60,566 nt of DNA from an uncultured Bacillota bacterium (GCA_946622285.1 CAMOPK010000004.1:1-60566), one strand, 5' to 3'; positions 16,616-26,336 are shown, counted from the stretch's first letter. The notes: generated by a model from the letters alone, not told the origin. Numbers and translations: made by a program.

Positions 16616-17767
16616 ATCTCGTTCCATTACTTTAACTTTGCTTTTTTCTAAAGATTCTAACATCTTATTTAATTCACGTTTTTTCTTAGCTAATCCGCTT
16701 TCTAAAACTTCTATTTCTTTTAATTTTTTAGAAAGTTCTGGAATTTTATAATCATATATTTTTAATTTATATTTTAAATGATCTAACTTATCTAATATAT
16801 CTTCAAGTAAAAAATCTGATGATTTTAATGATTTTAATGCACTTTCAATATCACTCATTGATATTTCATAATCTCTTATTTCTTTAGAAGGTGTTACACT
16901 AAAATGATTATTAAAACGTTTCATAGATTTTTTTAGCAAATTAGTTCCTAATGTTAATGATCTTGAATTTGAAAATGGTATTGTTAACAAACCTATTCCA
17001 ATTCCAATAGTATTACTAATAAGTGATATTAAATCTAGAAAACCAAAACTTCTATCACTGATAACTGTATATTTATTTATTTCGCGAAGAATTCTTTCAA
17101 GTTCTTCTTTTTGTTTATCTAATGCTTTAGTAAGCTTATCACTTGCTTTTTTATCCTGCTTTATACTATAGTCAACATCTTGACCTAGAATTAAATCTTT
17201 TTCTAATTCAGCAACTTTGTAAATTTTTTTAACATGTTCTTCAGCTTTAACACGATCGCTTAATAATGCTTCTTTAGTACTTTCACTTATATTGCAATCA
17301 AATAGTTCAGTAGAATTTGTTTTTATTTCAGTATAATCTTTAACTAAAGCATCACTTATTTCAGAAACTGGAATATTATATTTTTTACTTATTTCATCTT
17401 TAACATCACTTTTATGAGTTTCTTCTTTTGGTTCTTCTGCTATTCCCTTTTTTCTTCTTACTCGTTCAGTTAAAATTGGTTCAACCGTTTCTTCTTTTGA
17501 ATCTTTTTTTAATTCAAAATTTGATTCACTACCAACGCCACTATATAAAATAGTATTATTTGTTTTCAAACTTTTATCTAATACTATTCTAGCTGGATTA
17601 TAAAAAAATAAATACATTTTATTAATTTCAGATAATCTCATCGCATTTATATTATAGAAATTAAGTCTTAGTTTTTTTTGCCTAGAAATGCGCATTAGAA
17701 TGTTTAAAAATCTTAAACGATCTTTTAAACTTCCTCTTGCATCACCATCTGATTCAGTATCAAACAT
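16598..17767 (-). CDS. Unknown coiled-coil protein with central hydrophobic segment
   Basis: I do not recognise this 389-residue protein. It is strongly charged and helical, with Lys/Glu-rich coiled-coil stretches near residues 195-235 and 325-385. One hydrophobic stretch of about 30 residues (LISLISNTIGIGIGLLTIPF) lies near 245-265. There is no signal peptide. It may be a membrane-associated scaffold. ATG at 17767 is preceded by GGTGAT. It is preceded by a terminator and so is probably transcribed alone. Confidence 0.6.
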   Translation of the reverse strand: MFDTESDGDARGSLKDRLRFLNILMRISRQKKLRLNFYNINAMRLSEINKMYLFFYNPARIVLDKSLKTNNTILYSGVGSESNFELKKDSKEETVEPILTERVRRKKGIAEEPKEETHKSDVKDEISKKYNIPVSEISDALVKDYTEIKTNSTELFDCNISESTKEALLSDRVKAEEHVKKIYKVAELEKDLILGQDVDYSIKQDKKASDKLTKALDKQKEELERILREINKYTVISDRSFGFLDLISLISNTIGIGIGLLTIPFSNSRSLTLGTNLLKKSMKRFNNHFSVTPSKEIRDYEISMSDIESALKSLKSSDFLLEDILDKLDHLKYKLKIYDYKIPELSKKLKEIEVLESGLAKKKRELNKMLESLEKSKVKVMERDKKGIN

Positions 17768-17813
17768 AAAATCACCAAAGACAATTTTAACAAAAAAGTT
17801 TTTTAAAGTAAAT

Positions 17814-17841
17814 AAAGAGTAGTGTTAATACACTACTCTTT
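17814..17841 (-). terminator. Terminator of riboswitch-linked gene
   Basis: A perfect 12-bp stem, AAAGAGTAGTGT with ACACTACTCTTT, loop ATTA. It overlaps the stop codon; the T tail is short. Confidence 0.8.
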
Positions 17842-18390
17842 TGTAATTTTTCTTACTTTTGTTGGTTCTTCTGGAACAATTCTATATGTACTTTCAAAAT
17901 CTCTTTTAGAAATTCCATACATATCGTCTGGGTTAGTAATGTTAATATAGCCACCACGACCAATTATCATTTCTTTACCCCATTGTTCTAAAATGATGTC
18001 TTCTTGAATTTCAACAAAAATTTGAACTGAACCAGTTGGTTTATATATTCCTTCACCCATTTCTGGATTTGGAACATATTTTGCATGAAATACTGAATCA
18101 TTAATAATCCAAGTATTATCATGTCCATGAGCGTCAATTACAACTCTACCTTCTTCGTCAATTTTAGTTACTACATATCCTGATTTACCTGTTTTTTCAT
18201 CTAGTGTTACAAAATCAACTTTTTCTTGGATAGGCTCACCAGCTTTTTCAGACCATGTAATTACCTTTTCCCCTACTTTTCCTTGTCTAGCAAAGATACA
18301 ATTCTTTTTCTCAGCTTTAATTGGTTTAACATAGCCTAATAATTCTTTAACATATTTAGTAACATCAACTCTTCTTGGTTGACTTTCCAT
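17833..18390 (-). CDS. Unknown protein under candidate riboswitch control
   Basis: A 185-residue soluble protein I cannot assign. Near the C-terminus, GGYINITNPDDMYGISKRDF followed by ESTYRIVPE resembles domains found in small bacterial proteins that bind or cap other proteins, but this is weak. It has no membrane segment or catalytic motif. ATG at 18390 is chosen because AAGGGGGGTG stands right before it; a longer TTG reading to 18459 runs through the leader terminator and is rejected. It is a single-gene unit behind the leader at 18441-18549. Confidence 0.65.
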   Translation of the reverse strand: MESQPRRVDVTKYVKELLGYVKPIKAEKKNCIFARQGKVGEKVITWSEKAGEPIQEKVDFVTLDEKTGKSGYVVTKIDEEGRVVIDAHGHDNTWIINDSVFHAKYVPNPEMGEGIYKPTGSVQIFVEIQEDIILEQWGKEMIIGRGGYINITNPDDMYGISKRDFESTYRIVPEEPTKVRKITKE

Positions 18391-18440
18391 TTTTTCACCC
18401 CCCTTCAAACTGAAAAGGGATCTTTGAATAGAGGTGAAAA

Positions 18441-18549
18441 AAACAAGACCTTTATTCAAAGTCTTGTTCTATTAAGTTTAACCCGAGATATTAATCCGGT
18501 TTGACGAATTAAACCATCTTTCGATGTGAACTACTCCCTTTTCTTGGGT
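18441..18549 (-). promoter_or_regulatory. Candidate yybP-ykoY-type (Mn2+) riboswitch with terminator
   Basis: The transcribed leader contains AAAGGGAGUAG, a hairpin ACAUC-GAAA-GAUG(G), a stem UUAAUUC/GGAUUAA whose loop reads GUCAAACC, and then ACAAGACUUU. In the same order these are the L1, P2, L3 and closing elements of manganese-sensing yybP-ykoY RNAs as I recall them. ACAAGACUUU is also the 5' arm of the terminator at 18443-18468, so aptamer folding would prevent termination and switch the gene ON. The P1 match is weak (about four pairs) and the P4 region is unclear. Confidence 0.45.
18443..18468 (-). terminator. Leader terminator in candidate riboswitch
   Basis: AACAAGACUUU pairs with AAAGGUCUUGUU and is followed by a run of U, about 50 bases before the start codon. 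A competing pairing of CUUUGAAUA with UAUUCAAAG (18421-18429) exists downstream. Confidence 0.8.
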
Positions 18550-18553
18550 AGGT

Positions 18554-18582
18554 ATATTATCATAAAATAGCAAATTCGTCAA
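18554..18582 (-). promoter_or_regulatory. Sigma-A promoter of riboswitch leader
   Basis: TTGACG, 17-base spacer, TAATAT with TGA extension, on the minus strand. The predicted start is near 18549. Confidence 0.7.
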
Positions 18583-18603
18583 ATTGATTCATTATAAAAA
18601 AGC

Positions 18604-18629
18604 AAAAGAAGTAGTTATCTACTTCTTTT
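18604..18629 (-). terminator. murC terminator
   Basis: AAAAGAAGTAG pairs with CTACTTCTTTT; the murC stop codon overlaps the stem. Confidence 0.85.
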
Positions 18630-19932
18630 CTTCTGCCAATAATTTTTCATATTTATCTTCATAAACATAAATTGCTTTACTACTCATAAATAAGATAACA
18701 GCGTTTTTATGTTTTAATAATTTATCTACTTCATCTAAAGTAATATGCTCACAATTATCGCATTTATCCATGACATCTTTATATGTAACATCATCATATC
18801 CTTCTTCAGGACGATCAGTATAGATATCTGTTATATATGCTTTATCAGCAATATTTAAAGCATCAGCAAATTCTTGTGCAAATATTTTTGCTCTTGATAA
18901 TGTATGAATCATTAAGACAGCAACAATTTCTTTACCTGGATATTTTTGACGAGCTGCTTTAATAGTTACTTTTACTTCTGTTGGATGATGTGCGTAATCA
19001 TCAATTGTAATGATATCTCCATCATTTAATACTTTTTCTTTAAATCTTCTTTTTGCACCTTCAAATGTTTTTAAATACTTAGCAACTTCCTTAGCATCTA
19101 ATCTTTCATAATAGCATACTCCAATTACAGCTAATGCGTTTAATAACATATGTTTACCATAAAGTGGTAAATCAAAGTGACCATAATAATTGTCTTCTAC
19201 AAAAACATCAAAGTCAGTTCCTTCATCATGGTATTCAACATTTCTAGCTTGAATATCATTATCATCATCTAAACCATAGAAAAATATTGGTGGCTTAACT
19301 TCTAATGAATGTGTATATGGATCATCGCCACAAGCAATTATCATTTTTTCAGCCTTGTTAGCATATTCTTGATATGCATCAATTACATCTGAAATATCTT
19401 TGTAATAATCCATATGATCTAGTTCAATATTAGTTATAATTGCATAATATGGTGTATATGCTAAGAAATGTCTTTGCCATTCGCACGCTTCTAAAGCAAA
19501 GTATTTATTATCTTTATCACCATATCCAGTTCCATCACCTATCAAGTAATTACAACCAGTTATATTTTTTAATACATGAGATAACATTGATGTAGTCGTT
19601 GTTTTTCCATGACAACCAGCAATTGTAATGGTTTCGAATTTTTCAGTTAATTTAGCAATCATTTCTTGATAACTATATATTTTTAAACCTAATTCTTTCG
19701 CTCTTACAACTTCTTCATGATCATCTTTAAAAGCATTACCTTTAACAATAATCATATCTTCTTTTATGTTATCTGCACTAAAAGGCAAAATTGTAATTCC
19801 AAGTTCTCTTAAACCATCTTCGGTAAAAAGATGTTCTTCAATATCACTACCTTGGACATCCATACCTAGTCCATGTAAAATTGAAGCAAGTGACGCCATT
19901 CCTGACCCCTTTATTCCTATAAAATGATACAT
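18619..19932 (-). CDS. murC: UDP-N-acetylmuramate--L-alanine ligase
   Basis: This cytoplasmic enzyme adds L-Ala to UDP-MurNAc using ATP, the first stem-peptide step of peptidoglycan. At 437 residues it is normal length. The N-terminal Rossmann motif is FIGIKGSGMASLA, the ATP P-loop is GCHGKTTTTSM near residue 110, NIELDHMDYY lies in the central domain and DDYAHHPTEV in the C-terminal domain. It stands alone and is not in a dcw cluster. Confidence 0.96.
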   Translation of the reverse strand: MYHFIGIKGSGMASLASILHGLGMDVQGSDIEEHLFTEDGLRELGITILPFSADNIKEDMIIVKGNAFKDDHEEVVRAKELGLKIYSYQEMIAKLTEKFETITIAGCHGKTTTTSMLSHVLKNITGCNYLIGDGTGYGDKDNKYFALEACEWQRHFLAYTPYYAIITNIELDHMDYYKDISDVIDAYQEYANKAEKMIIACGDDPYTHSLEVKPPIFFYGLDDDNDIQARNVEYHDEGTDFDVFVEDNYYGHFDLPLYGKHMLLNALAVIGVCYYERLDAKEVAKYLKTFEGAKRRFKEKVLNDGDIITIDDYAHHPTEVKVTIKAARQKYPGKEIVAVLMIHTLSRAKIFAQEFADALNIADKAYITDIYTDRPEEGYDDVTYKDVMDKCDNCEHITLDEVDKLLKHKNAVILFMSSKAIYVYEDKYEKLLAEEKK

Positions 19933-20014
19933 TTATTATCACTCCAATTCTTCATTAATATTATACAATAACTTAATAAAATAGTGCAAGACATTAGATT
20001 AAATTTTAAAAGAA

Positions 20015-20041
20015 AAGAACAAATAGAATATATTTGTTCTT
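20015..20041 (-). terminator. Terminator of the CotH-VTC-DUF4956 operon
   Basis: AAGAACAAATA pairs with TATTTGTTCTT, then T-rich on the minus strand. Confidence 0.8.
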
Positions 20042-20708
20042 AATCACCAAATTCATTTTGATATGAAATAAGTGCTACTGTAGTAAATATTTTATTTTCT
20101 TGGAATGGTTTCATGAAACTTGTGTTTTCATTTTTTACTTCAACTTCATAGGTTGCTTCAATAATATCTTTTGTTAAAGTTCTTGTTTTTAATTTTTTCT
20201 TTGGTAAACTCTTTAACATTGAAGCAACTTCTTCATCATACTTCATATCATATTTTAAAACGAATAGATATTTAGCTTTTCCTTTAAAGTTAAATGAAAA
20301 TCCTAAGAAATATAAAACTCCTAAAATAATTGAACCAACAATAGCTATTACATATAATCCAGCACCTGCCATAATACCTGCTGAAATACCCCAGAACATA
20401 AATCCTGTATCAACTGGTTCTTTTACAGCTGTACGGAAACGTACAATTGAAAGAGCTCCAACCATACCTAATGATAATGATAGATTGGCATTAACTGTCC
20501 TAATAATCAATGCTGTAACCATTGCAAGCATCATTACACATAGTGTAAATGTTTTTGAATATAAAACTCCAGAATAAGTCTTTTTATAAACAAAAATTAT
20601 GAATAAACTAACAACAAAGGCTGTTGCTAATGAAAGAGCCATATCAACAACTGATAAAGTTCCTGTAAACTGATTTGCGATACTGTCTTTTATAATACCT
20701 AAAAACAT
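20040..20708 (-). CDS. DUF4956 membrane protein
   Basis: A 222-residue membrane protein of the DUF4956 family. It has four hydrophobic segments in residues 20-140 and the diagnostic block LGMVGALSIVRFRTAVKEPV. The C-terminal 80 residues are soluble. Genes of this family are commonly next to VTC-domain and CotH genes, as here, and the protein may form part of a membrane polyphosphate or surface-phosphorylation system. Its biochemical role is not established. It starts 12 bases after the VTC gene. Confidence 0.88.
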   Translation of the reverse strand: MFLGIIKDSIANQFTGTLSVVDMALSLATAFVVSLFIIFVYKKTYSGVLYSKTFTLCVMMLAMVTALIIRTVNANLSLSLGMVGALSIVRFRTAVKEPVDTGFMFWGISAGIMAGAGLYVIAIVGSIILGVLYFLGFSFNFKGKAKYLFVLKYDMKYDEEVASMLKSLPKKKLKTRTLTKDIIEATYEVEVKNENTSFMKPFQENKIFTTVALISYQNEFGD

Positions 20709-20719
20709 ATTTTACCTCC

Positions 20720-21403
20720 TTATTTAGCTGCACGACAAAGTGCAAATTTTGAAACCGCTTGTCTAAATGATGGAATTGTCATTAAAATCATACTTATGTG
20801 TTCTGGTAAGTAGTCATTAAACTTTACTTCTAAAACAACTTGATTTGGATCCTGAACACTACGAGTACTTAATTTGCTGTCAAACAAATCGTAGTTATAG
20901 ACTCCACTTCTAATATTGAAGTCAAATGTCACGCGAACGTCACTTACTGGATATGTTAAAGCAAGTCTTTTATATTCAACAATAACAGATGGTTTTAAAT
21001 TTTTTATTTTCATATCTTTTATAAATTCATTATATAATTTATCATTAGTAAATGCAATATTATCAATATCACCATTAACAATCTCATAAAATTGAGATTT
21101 TGATATTTTGGTTTGATCTTTGGAAGTCATATTCTCATGTTTTAATTTGCGTTCTAATCTTATAAATGAGTCATTATAGTCGTAAACTCTAATGCGATAT
21201 TTAGTTCGATATAAAACTCCATCTAATTTTTCAAAATAGGCAGTTGAATCCAAATCGTCAAAGTATAAACTACTTATTGTATATCCACCCATTCCACCAT
21301 TTGCAAGAGCATCAACTGACATTACAGTTAACAAGCTTTCTTTTAATGCATAAGCTTGTTTTTTATTTATAATATACTTTAATTCATAACGATATCTTCT
21401 CAT
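20720..21403 (-). CDS. VTC-domain polyphosphate polymerase-like protein
   Basis: A 227-residue protein consisting of one VTC domain, the tunnel-shaped fold that makes polyphosphate from ATP in yeast Vtc4. Visible basic tunnel motifs are RYRYELKYIINKKQAY, KYRIRVYD, RLERKLKHE and VEYKRLALTY, plus an acidic LEVKFND near the end. No SPX domain is fused. The start overlaps the CotH stop by four bases. The bacterial partners suggest membrane-linked use of the product. Confidence 0.85.
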   Translation of the reverse strand: MRRYRYELKYIINKKQAYALKESLLTVMSVDALANGGMGGYTISSLYFDDLDSTAYFEKLDGVLYRTKYRIRVYDYNDSFIRLERKLKHENMTSKDQTKISKSQFYEIVNGDIDNIAFTNDKLYNEFIKDMKIKNLKPSVIVEYKRLALTYPVSDVRVTFDFNIRSGVYNYDLFDSKLSTRSVQDPNQVVLEVKFNDYLPEHISMILMTIPSFRQAVSKFALCRAAK

Positions 21404-24306
21404 AAATCACCAAAGTACCTTTCTACTTCAGCACTCGACATTTTGAAGAATGACTTTGCTTGTGAAATCATATATTTTTTTCTATTCTTTGCATAATTTT
21501 TCAAATACTTAATTTCAGTTTCAAACATACTTGGTGAAAAACCATATCGCTTATAATGTCGCTCAACTTCTGGCTTATATATCTTATATAGCTCATCAAT
21601 CTGTTTTATAACACGTTCCTCATTCCAAATATTCTTTAATTGATAATGTAATCTTTCTAAATAAAGTGTTCTGAATTCACTATTTTTAAGTAATGATCTT
21701 AAAATAGTTGTTGAATAAGCACCTTTCATTCCATTGGGATCAGTTGAGAATGTATAATAATTAAAATCAACATTATAAATTGCATTGTCTAAATCGAAAT
21801 AAATCATATGCCATCTATTACCATCAAAATTGGTATTTTGATAATATCTAGTATTTACAATGTCATAATTAGCTACCCAAGTTTCAGCAATCCAAAAATC
21901 AGCTATATCTTGAACGTTGACTAATGTTTTAACATAATCATAGTTAGTCTTTAATGACATGTTATGAGAACTCAAATAGTTGATTAAACTAACTAAATTC
22001 TTTGATGAACCTGTTCTAACTTCCCAGTCAATTTTAACGATATTGGTATTAGTATCATCAGCAATAACATTTTGATTATTTTGAATCAAAAAGCGATCTG
22101 ATCTTTCACGAATGTTATAGAATCCATAATAATTACCATTTATATATAAAACTACTGGATGATAAGCTTGAACCAAAACTGATGTTTGTTTATCTAAAAG
22201 TGATGTTGCAAGAACATCTCGAAATATTTCTGGGGTTGTTGATGGACCATTTCTTGGTTGAGTAGTGCCTGATCTTAAAAGTAAAGTATCAAAACTACTA
22301 TAATCTCTAGTATCAAAAACTTGATAATTTAACTTCCCAGATCCAGTTGAACGCTTAAATTTTAAAGCATAACCATTAGCAATTCCGTATGCACGTGCAT
22401 TACCACCAAACAATTTTAGTTCACAAGGAATTTGAAAACTATCACCATCTTGTTCGTAAAGTTCAGCATAAGCAGTTTTGCTAACGCCTCTTACATAACG
22501 GTTAGCTTGTAAATTTCTGAAATCCGCCGGATCCATACTTAACATAAATACATCGACTGAATGATTCTCATTGATAATATATGTATAAGTTTGTATTTCA
22601 CTTTTATATTTACTATTTTCTAAACCCATTGTTTTAATTACTGTAGTTTTATTTAAAGAAATAGGACCATTATATACTCTAGAATTTGTTGTTGGTCTTG
22701 AACCGTCCAAAGTATAATAAATGGTCCCTTGAGCACTTAAATTAACTTCGAGTGTTTTTATGTTATTATAAATACCTGATTTTACTGAGGATATTGGAGC
22801 ATATGATATTTCTCTTCTACCCGTTCCATTTTCTGCATATGGTGTTGCAGTAGCATAGTAATAAAAACCATAACTACCACGACCGAAACTATAATTGTTT
22901 GGTACACCTGATATATACATAGAATCAATTATTTTATTATTTTTTGTTAAATATAATGATTCAGTTTCAGATATTTTAAAATTTGCATGTTTATATTTTG
23001 TTGTTGTTAAATCTGGATCTCCAGATGCCATGACTATATAATATTCGCCTTTTTTTAGAGTCACTTTTGGTAACTGAAATTTAGTCATATTGTCGGTATT
23101 TGTTGTTAAATAGTATTCATTTAAATTTATATCTTCTTTGGAATTATTATATAATTCAATCCAATCATAATATCTACTACCATTATGAGGTAAATATGAT
23201 TGATTATAATTCATTACTTCATTAATAATTAGAGTTTTGGGCTTTTCTAAATATTTTTTTGCAAATGAATCAATTCCTTTTTCACTATTAGAATATCCTG
23301 GACTTACAATGCCAGTCTTTTCGTATTTATTATTTAAGTAAACTAAAGCCGTTCCATTAGCTAGTTTTTCATATTCAAGTTTACTAACAATTTTCCCGGA
23401 TTTTGATAGAACTGCTACACCACTTTCACTATTTAGTTTAAAGTTGGCATGATATTCAGAACTTATTTCAAGATTTTTACCGGATGTAAATATTGCAAAC
23501 GATTCACCTGAACTTAATGTTTTATTTGGTAACTTATATGCAAATGGATTAGTCAATGAATTACCTAGTGTATATTCACTTAAGTTAATTCTTTCATTAC
23601 TCACGTTCGTAATTTCAATAAATCCAGAATAATCATTGGCTTTTGTTAAGAAGTTTCCTTTGTTTCTTGGCAATATTTCAGTAATAATTATTTTATTATC
23701 TAAGGCTTCAAGACTCTTATAATATTCAGTTAAGCCTTCCTTAGTATTTGCATAACCTGGAGTTGGTTCCAAACCGCGTTGCCATTTGCCATTTGTATCA
23801 CGAAACATTACTTCATTTTTATTTAAAGCAATGGTTGTAACACCATCAATTATTTTTCCAGCAGCATTTACTAAAATTACATCTTCACCGCCAGAACTTT
23901 TAAGTTTAAAGTTAGCATAAAGTCCATCGTGATTTAAACCGGCTAGGTTAACAATCACATAACTATTTGCATCTACATATGTATCAGGAAATACCCATTT
24001 AAAGTTCTTTTTATTATCAGATAATGCATAATTTTTTAGATTTATTTCATGATCTTTACCATTATATATTTCAATCCAATCGAAACAGTTACCTGATGTA
24101 TCAGAATATGCACCTTTATTAGATGACATAATTTCTGTTATAAGTACTTTATTTGTGCTCATTTCACCATTTTCTTCTAATTCTTTTTCTTCAAGAATTA
24201 ATTTTTCATTTTGAAAAAGCATTGTAGCAAAAAGACTTAAGGCAACTATAGCAATAGAAACAATTAAGAATAATGAATTCTTCTTTATTGCTTTTTTGTT
24301 AATCAT
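21400..24306 (-). CDS. CotH-family kinase with three lamin-tail domains
   Basis: A 968-residue surface protein. An N-terminal membrane segment (residues 9-28) is followed by three lamin-tail domains, each beginning like VLITEIMSSNKG or IIITEILPRNKG (about 50-130, 205-280, 355-430). Next comes a chitobiase-type beta domain (GTIYYTLDGSRPTT) and the C-terminal CotH kinase-like domain with LLLRSGTTQPRNG and MIYFDLDNAIYNVD. CotH is a secreted protein kinase in Bacillus spores. First gene of the operon with VTC and DUF4956. Start follows GAGGTGATTAA. Confidence 0.9.
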   Translation of the reverse strand: MINKKAIKKNSLFLIVSIAIVALSLFATMLFQNEKLILEEKELEENGEMSTNKVLITEIMSSNKGAYSDTSGNCFDWIEIYNGKDHEINLKNYALSDNKKNFKWVFPDTYVDANSYVIVNLAGLNHDGLYANFKLKSSGGEDVILVNAAGKIIDGVTTIALNKNEVMFRDTNGKWQRGLEPTPGYANTKEGLTEYYKSLEALDNKIIITEILPRNKGNFLTKANDYSGFIEITNVSNERINLSEYTLGNSLTNPFAYKLPNKTLSSGESFAIFTSGKNLEISSEYHANFKLNSESGVAVLSKSGKIVSKLEYEKLANGTALVYLNNKYEKTGIVSPGYSNSEKGIDSFAKKYLEKPKTLIINEVMNYNQSYLPHNGSRYYDWIELYNNSKEDINLNEYYLTTNTDNMTKFQLPKVTLKKGEYYIVMASGDPDLTTTKYKHANFKISETESLYLTKNNKIIDSMYISGVPNNYSFGRGSYGFYYYATATPYAENGTGRREISYAPISSVKSGIYNNIKTLEVNLSAQGTIYYTLDGSRPTTNSRVYNGPISLNKTTVIKTMGLENSKYKSEIQTYTYIINENHSVDVFMLSMDPADFRNLQANRYVRGVSKTAYAELYEQDGDSFQIPCELKLFGGNARAYGIANGYALKFKRSTGSGKLNYQVFDTRDYSSFDTLLLRSGTTQPRNGPSTTPEIFRDVLATSLLDKQTSVLVQAYHPVVLYINGNYYGFYNIRERSDRFLIQNNQNVIADDTNTNIVKIDWEVRTGSSKNLVSLINYLSSHNMSLKTNYDYVKTLVNVQDIADFWIAETWVANYDIVNTRYYQNTNFDGNRWHMIYFDLDNAIYNVDFNYYTFSTDPNGMKGAYSTTILRSLLKNSEFRTLYLERLHYQLKNIWNEERVIKQIDELYKIYKPEVERHYKRYGFSPSMFETEIKYLKNYAKNRKKYMISQAKSFFKMSSAEVERYFGDL

Positions 24307-24383
24307 TTAATCACCTCAAGTCTACTATTTAATTATATCATACTATAATCTAATTTATCATTGAATTTAATAATTTTACATAA

Positions 24384-26288
24384 TTAAATTTCATAATTAT
24401 CTTCAAGAGAAAATTCAACATTTTCTTCAATCCACTCTTTACGTGGTTCTACTTTATCACCCATTAAAACGCTTACTCGTTTTTCTGCTAAAGCTGCATC
24501 AACAATGCTAACTTTAATCAAATTACGTTTTTCTGGATCCATAGTAGTTTCCCATAGTTGCTCACTGTTCATTTCACCAAGACCTTTATATCTTTGAACA
24601 ACACATTTATTTTTAAATTCGCTTTGGGCACTTTCTTTTTCTTCATCTGTCCATGCATATTTGACATTTTTACCATTACTTACTTTATATAATGGAGGCA
24701 TTGCAATAAATAGTTTCCCAGCCTCAATTAATGGTTTCATATAACGATAAAAGAATGTTAGAAGAAGTATTTGAATATGTGCACCATCATCATCAGCATC
24801 GGTCATTATGATTACTTTATCGTAATTTGACTCAGTAACATCAAAATCACTACCACATCCAGCTCCAACTGTATAAATAATGGTATTAATTTCTTCATTT
24901 TTAAGAATTTCTTCCATTCTTGTTTTTTCAGCATTAATAACTTTACCTCTTAAAGGAAGTATTGCTTGAAATTTACGATCTCTACCTTGCTTTGCAGATC
25001 CACCGGCTGAATCTCCTTCGACTAAGAATAATTCATTCTTTGCTGGATTTTTAAGTTGAGCTGGTGTTAATTTCCCGCTTAAAAGTCTTTCTTTTTTACC
25101 TTTATCGGTTCCCTTACGTGCTTCGTCACGAGCTTTTCTAGCTGCTTCACGAACAATCTTACTCTTTAACATTTTATTAACAACATTTGTTGCAATCTCT
25201 TTATTTTCTTCTAAAAAGTATGCTAATTTTTCAGTAACAATACTATCTACTGCGTTTCTTGCTTCTGGAGTACCTAATTTAGATTTGGTCTGACCTTCAA
25301 ATTGTAATAATGATTCTGGAATTTGCAAACTTAAAATTGCAGTTAAACCTTCTCTAGTATCAGTTCCTTCAAATGTCTTATCTTTATCTTTTAATAATTT
25401 ATTTGTCTTAGCATAGTCATTAAAAACTCTTGTTAAAGCAGATTTAAATCCAACTTCATGACTACCACCATCAGTTGTTTTTACATTATTAACAAAAGAT
25501 ATAATGTTTTCAGAATATGTATCAGTATATTGAAAAGCTACATCAACTTTGATTCCATCTTTTATTCCTTCAAAACTTACAACTGGATGAATATTATCTT
25601 TATCTTCATCTAGATATTCAACAAAACTTTTTAGTCCATTATCATAGTGATAAATTTCTTGTTTTTTCTCGGCTTCATCATATACTTCGACAGTTAAATC
25701 TTTAAGTAGGAACGCATCTTCTTGCATTCTTTCACATATCGTTGAAAATGAAAAAGTGTTATTTCCAAATATTTCATGATCAGGATAAAATCTAACTTTT
25801 GTTCCTGTTTTACTCGTTTTATCCATTTTCTTAAGTGGTACTGCTACTTTCCCACCATTTTCAAAACGAATATAGTATTCATAACCATCACGCTTAATAG
25901 TTACTTCCATCCATTTACTTAAAGCATTTACAACAGATGCACCTACACCGTGTAATCCACCAGATACTTTATAACCGCTGGTTTCAAATTTACCACCAGC
26001 ATGTAATACTGTATAAATTACTTCTGGTGTAGACATACCACTTGAATGCATACCAACTGGTACTCCACGCCCTTCATCTTCAACAGATACACTGCCATCT
26101 GCATAAATGATTATTTTGATTTTATGTCCGAATCCATTGATAACTTCATCAATAGCATTGTCAACTATTTCCCATACAAGGTGATGTAATCCTCTTTTGT
26201 CAGTTGAACCAATATACATACCTGGACGCTTTCTTACGGCATCTAACCCCTCTAGTATCTTTATTGAACTTTCATCATACTTTACCAT
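24384..26288 (-). CDS. parE: DNA topoisomerase IV subunit B
   Basis: A 634-residue type IIA topoisomerase ATPase subunit. The GHKL region has RKRPGMYIGSTDKRGLHH and EIVDNAIDEV, and the toprim region has LVEGDSAGGSAKQG and MTDADDDGAHI. I favour ParE over GyrB because of QTKSKLGTPEARNAVD and GKLTPAQLKNPAKNELF, which match Gram-positive ParE. It lacks the usual neighbour parC, as the CotH gene follows. Start follows AGGTGATATC and an extended -10. Confidence 0.88.
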   Translation of the reverse strand: MVKYDESSIKILEGLDAVRKRPGMYIGSTDKRGLHHLVWEIVDNAIDEVINGFGHKIKIIIYADGSVSVEDEGRGVPVGMHSSGMSTPEVIYTVLHAGGKFETSGYKVSGGLHGVGASVVNALSKWMEVTIKRDGYEYYIRFENGGKVAVPLKKMDKTSKTGTKVRFYPDHEIFGNNTFSFSTICERMQEDAFLLKDLTVEVYDEAEKKQEIYHYDNGLKSFVEYLDEDKDNIHPVVSFEGIKDGIKVDVAFQYTDTYSENIISFVNNVKTTDGGSHEVGFKSALTRVFNDYAKTNKLLKDKDKTFEGTDTREGLTAILSLQIPESLLQFEGQTKSKLGTPEARNAVDSIVTEKLAYFLEENKEIATNVVNKMLKSKIVREAARKARDEARKGTDKGKKERLLSGKLTPAQLKNPAKNELFLVEGDSAGGSAKQGRDRKFQAILPLRGKVINAEKTRMEEILKNEEINTIIYTVGAGCGSDFDVTESNYDKVIIMTDADDDGAHIQILLLTFFYRYMKPLIEAGKLFIAMPPLYKVSNGKNVKYAWTDEEKESAQSEFKNKCVVQRYKGLGEMNSEQLWETTMDPEKRNLIKVSIVDAALAEKRVSVLMGDKVEPRKEWIEENVEFSLEDNYEI

Positions 26289-26303
26289 GATATCACCTAT
26301 ATA

Positions 26304-26312
26304 ATTATAACA
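26304..26312 (-). promoter_or_regulatory. Extended -10 promoter of parE
   Basis: Minus-strand TGTTATAAT, five bases before AGGTGAT of parE. Confidence 0.6.
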
Positions 26313-26336
26313 AAAAAATGTAAAATTTCAAATAAA

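Noticed and set aside
18391-18459. Longer start of the 17833-18390 gene by 23 codons
   Set aside because: The extension begins at TTG, has no ribosome site and runs through the leader terminator and the strong AAGGGGGGTG.
24384-26288. Reading the topoisomerase subunit as GyrB
   Set aside because: QTKSKLGTPEARNAVD and GKLTPAQLKNPAKNE favour ParE; there is no gyrA or recF neighbour.
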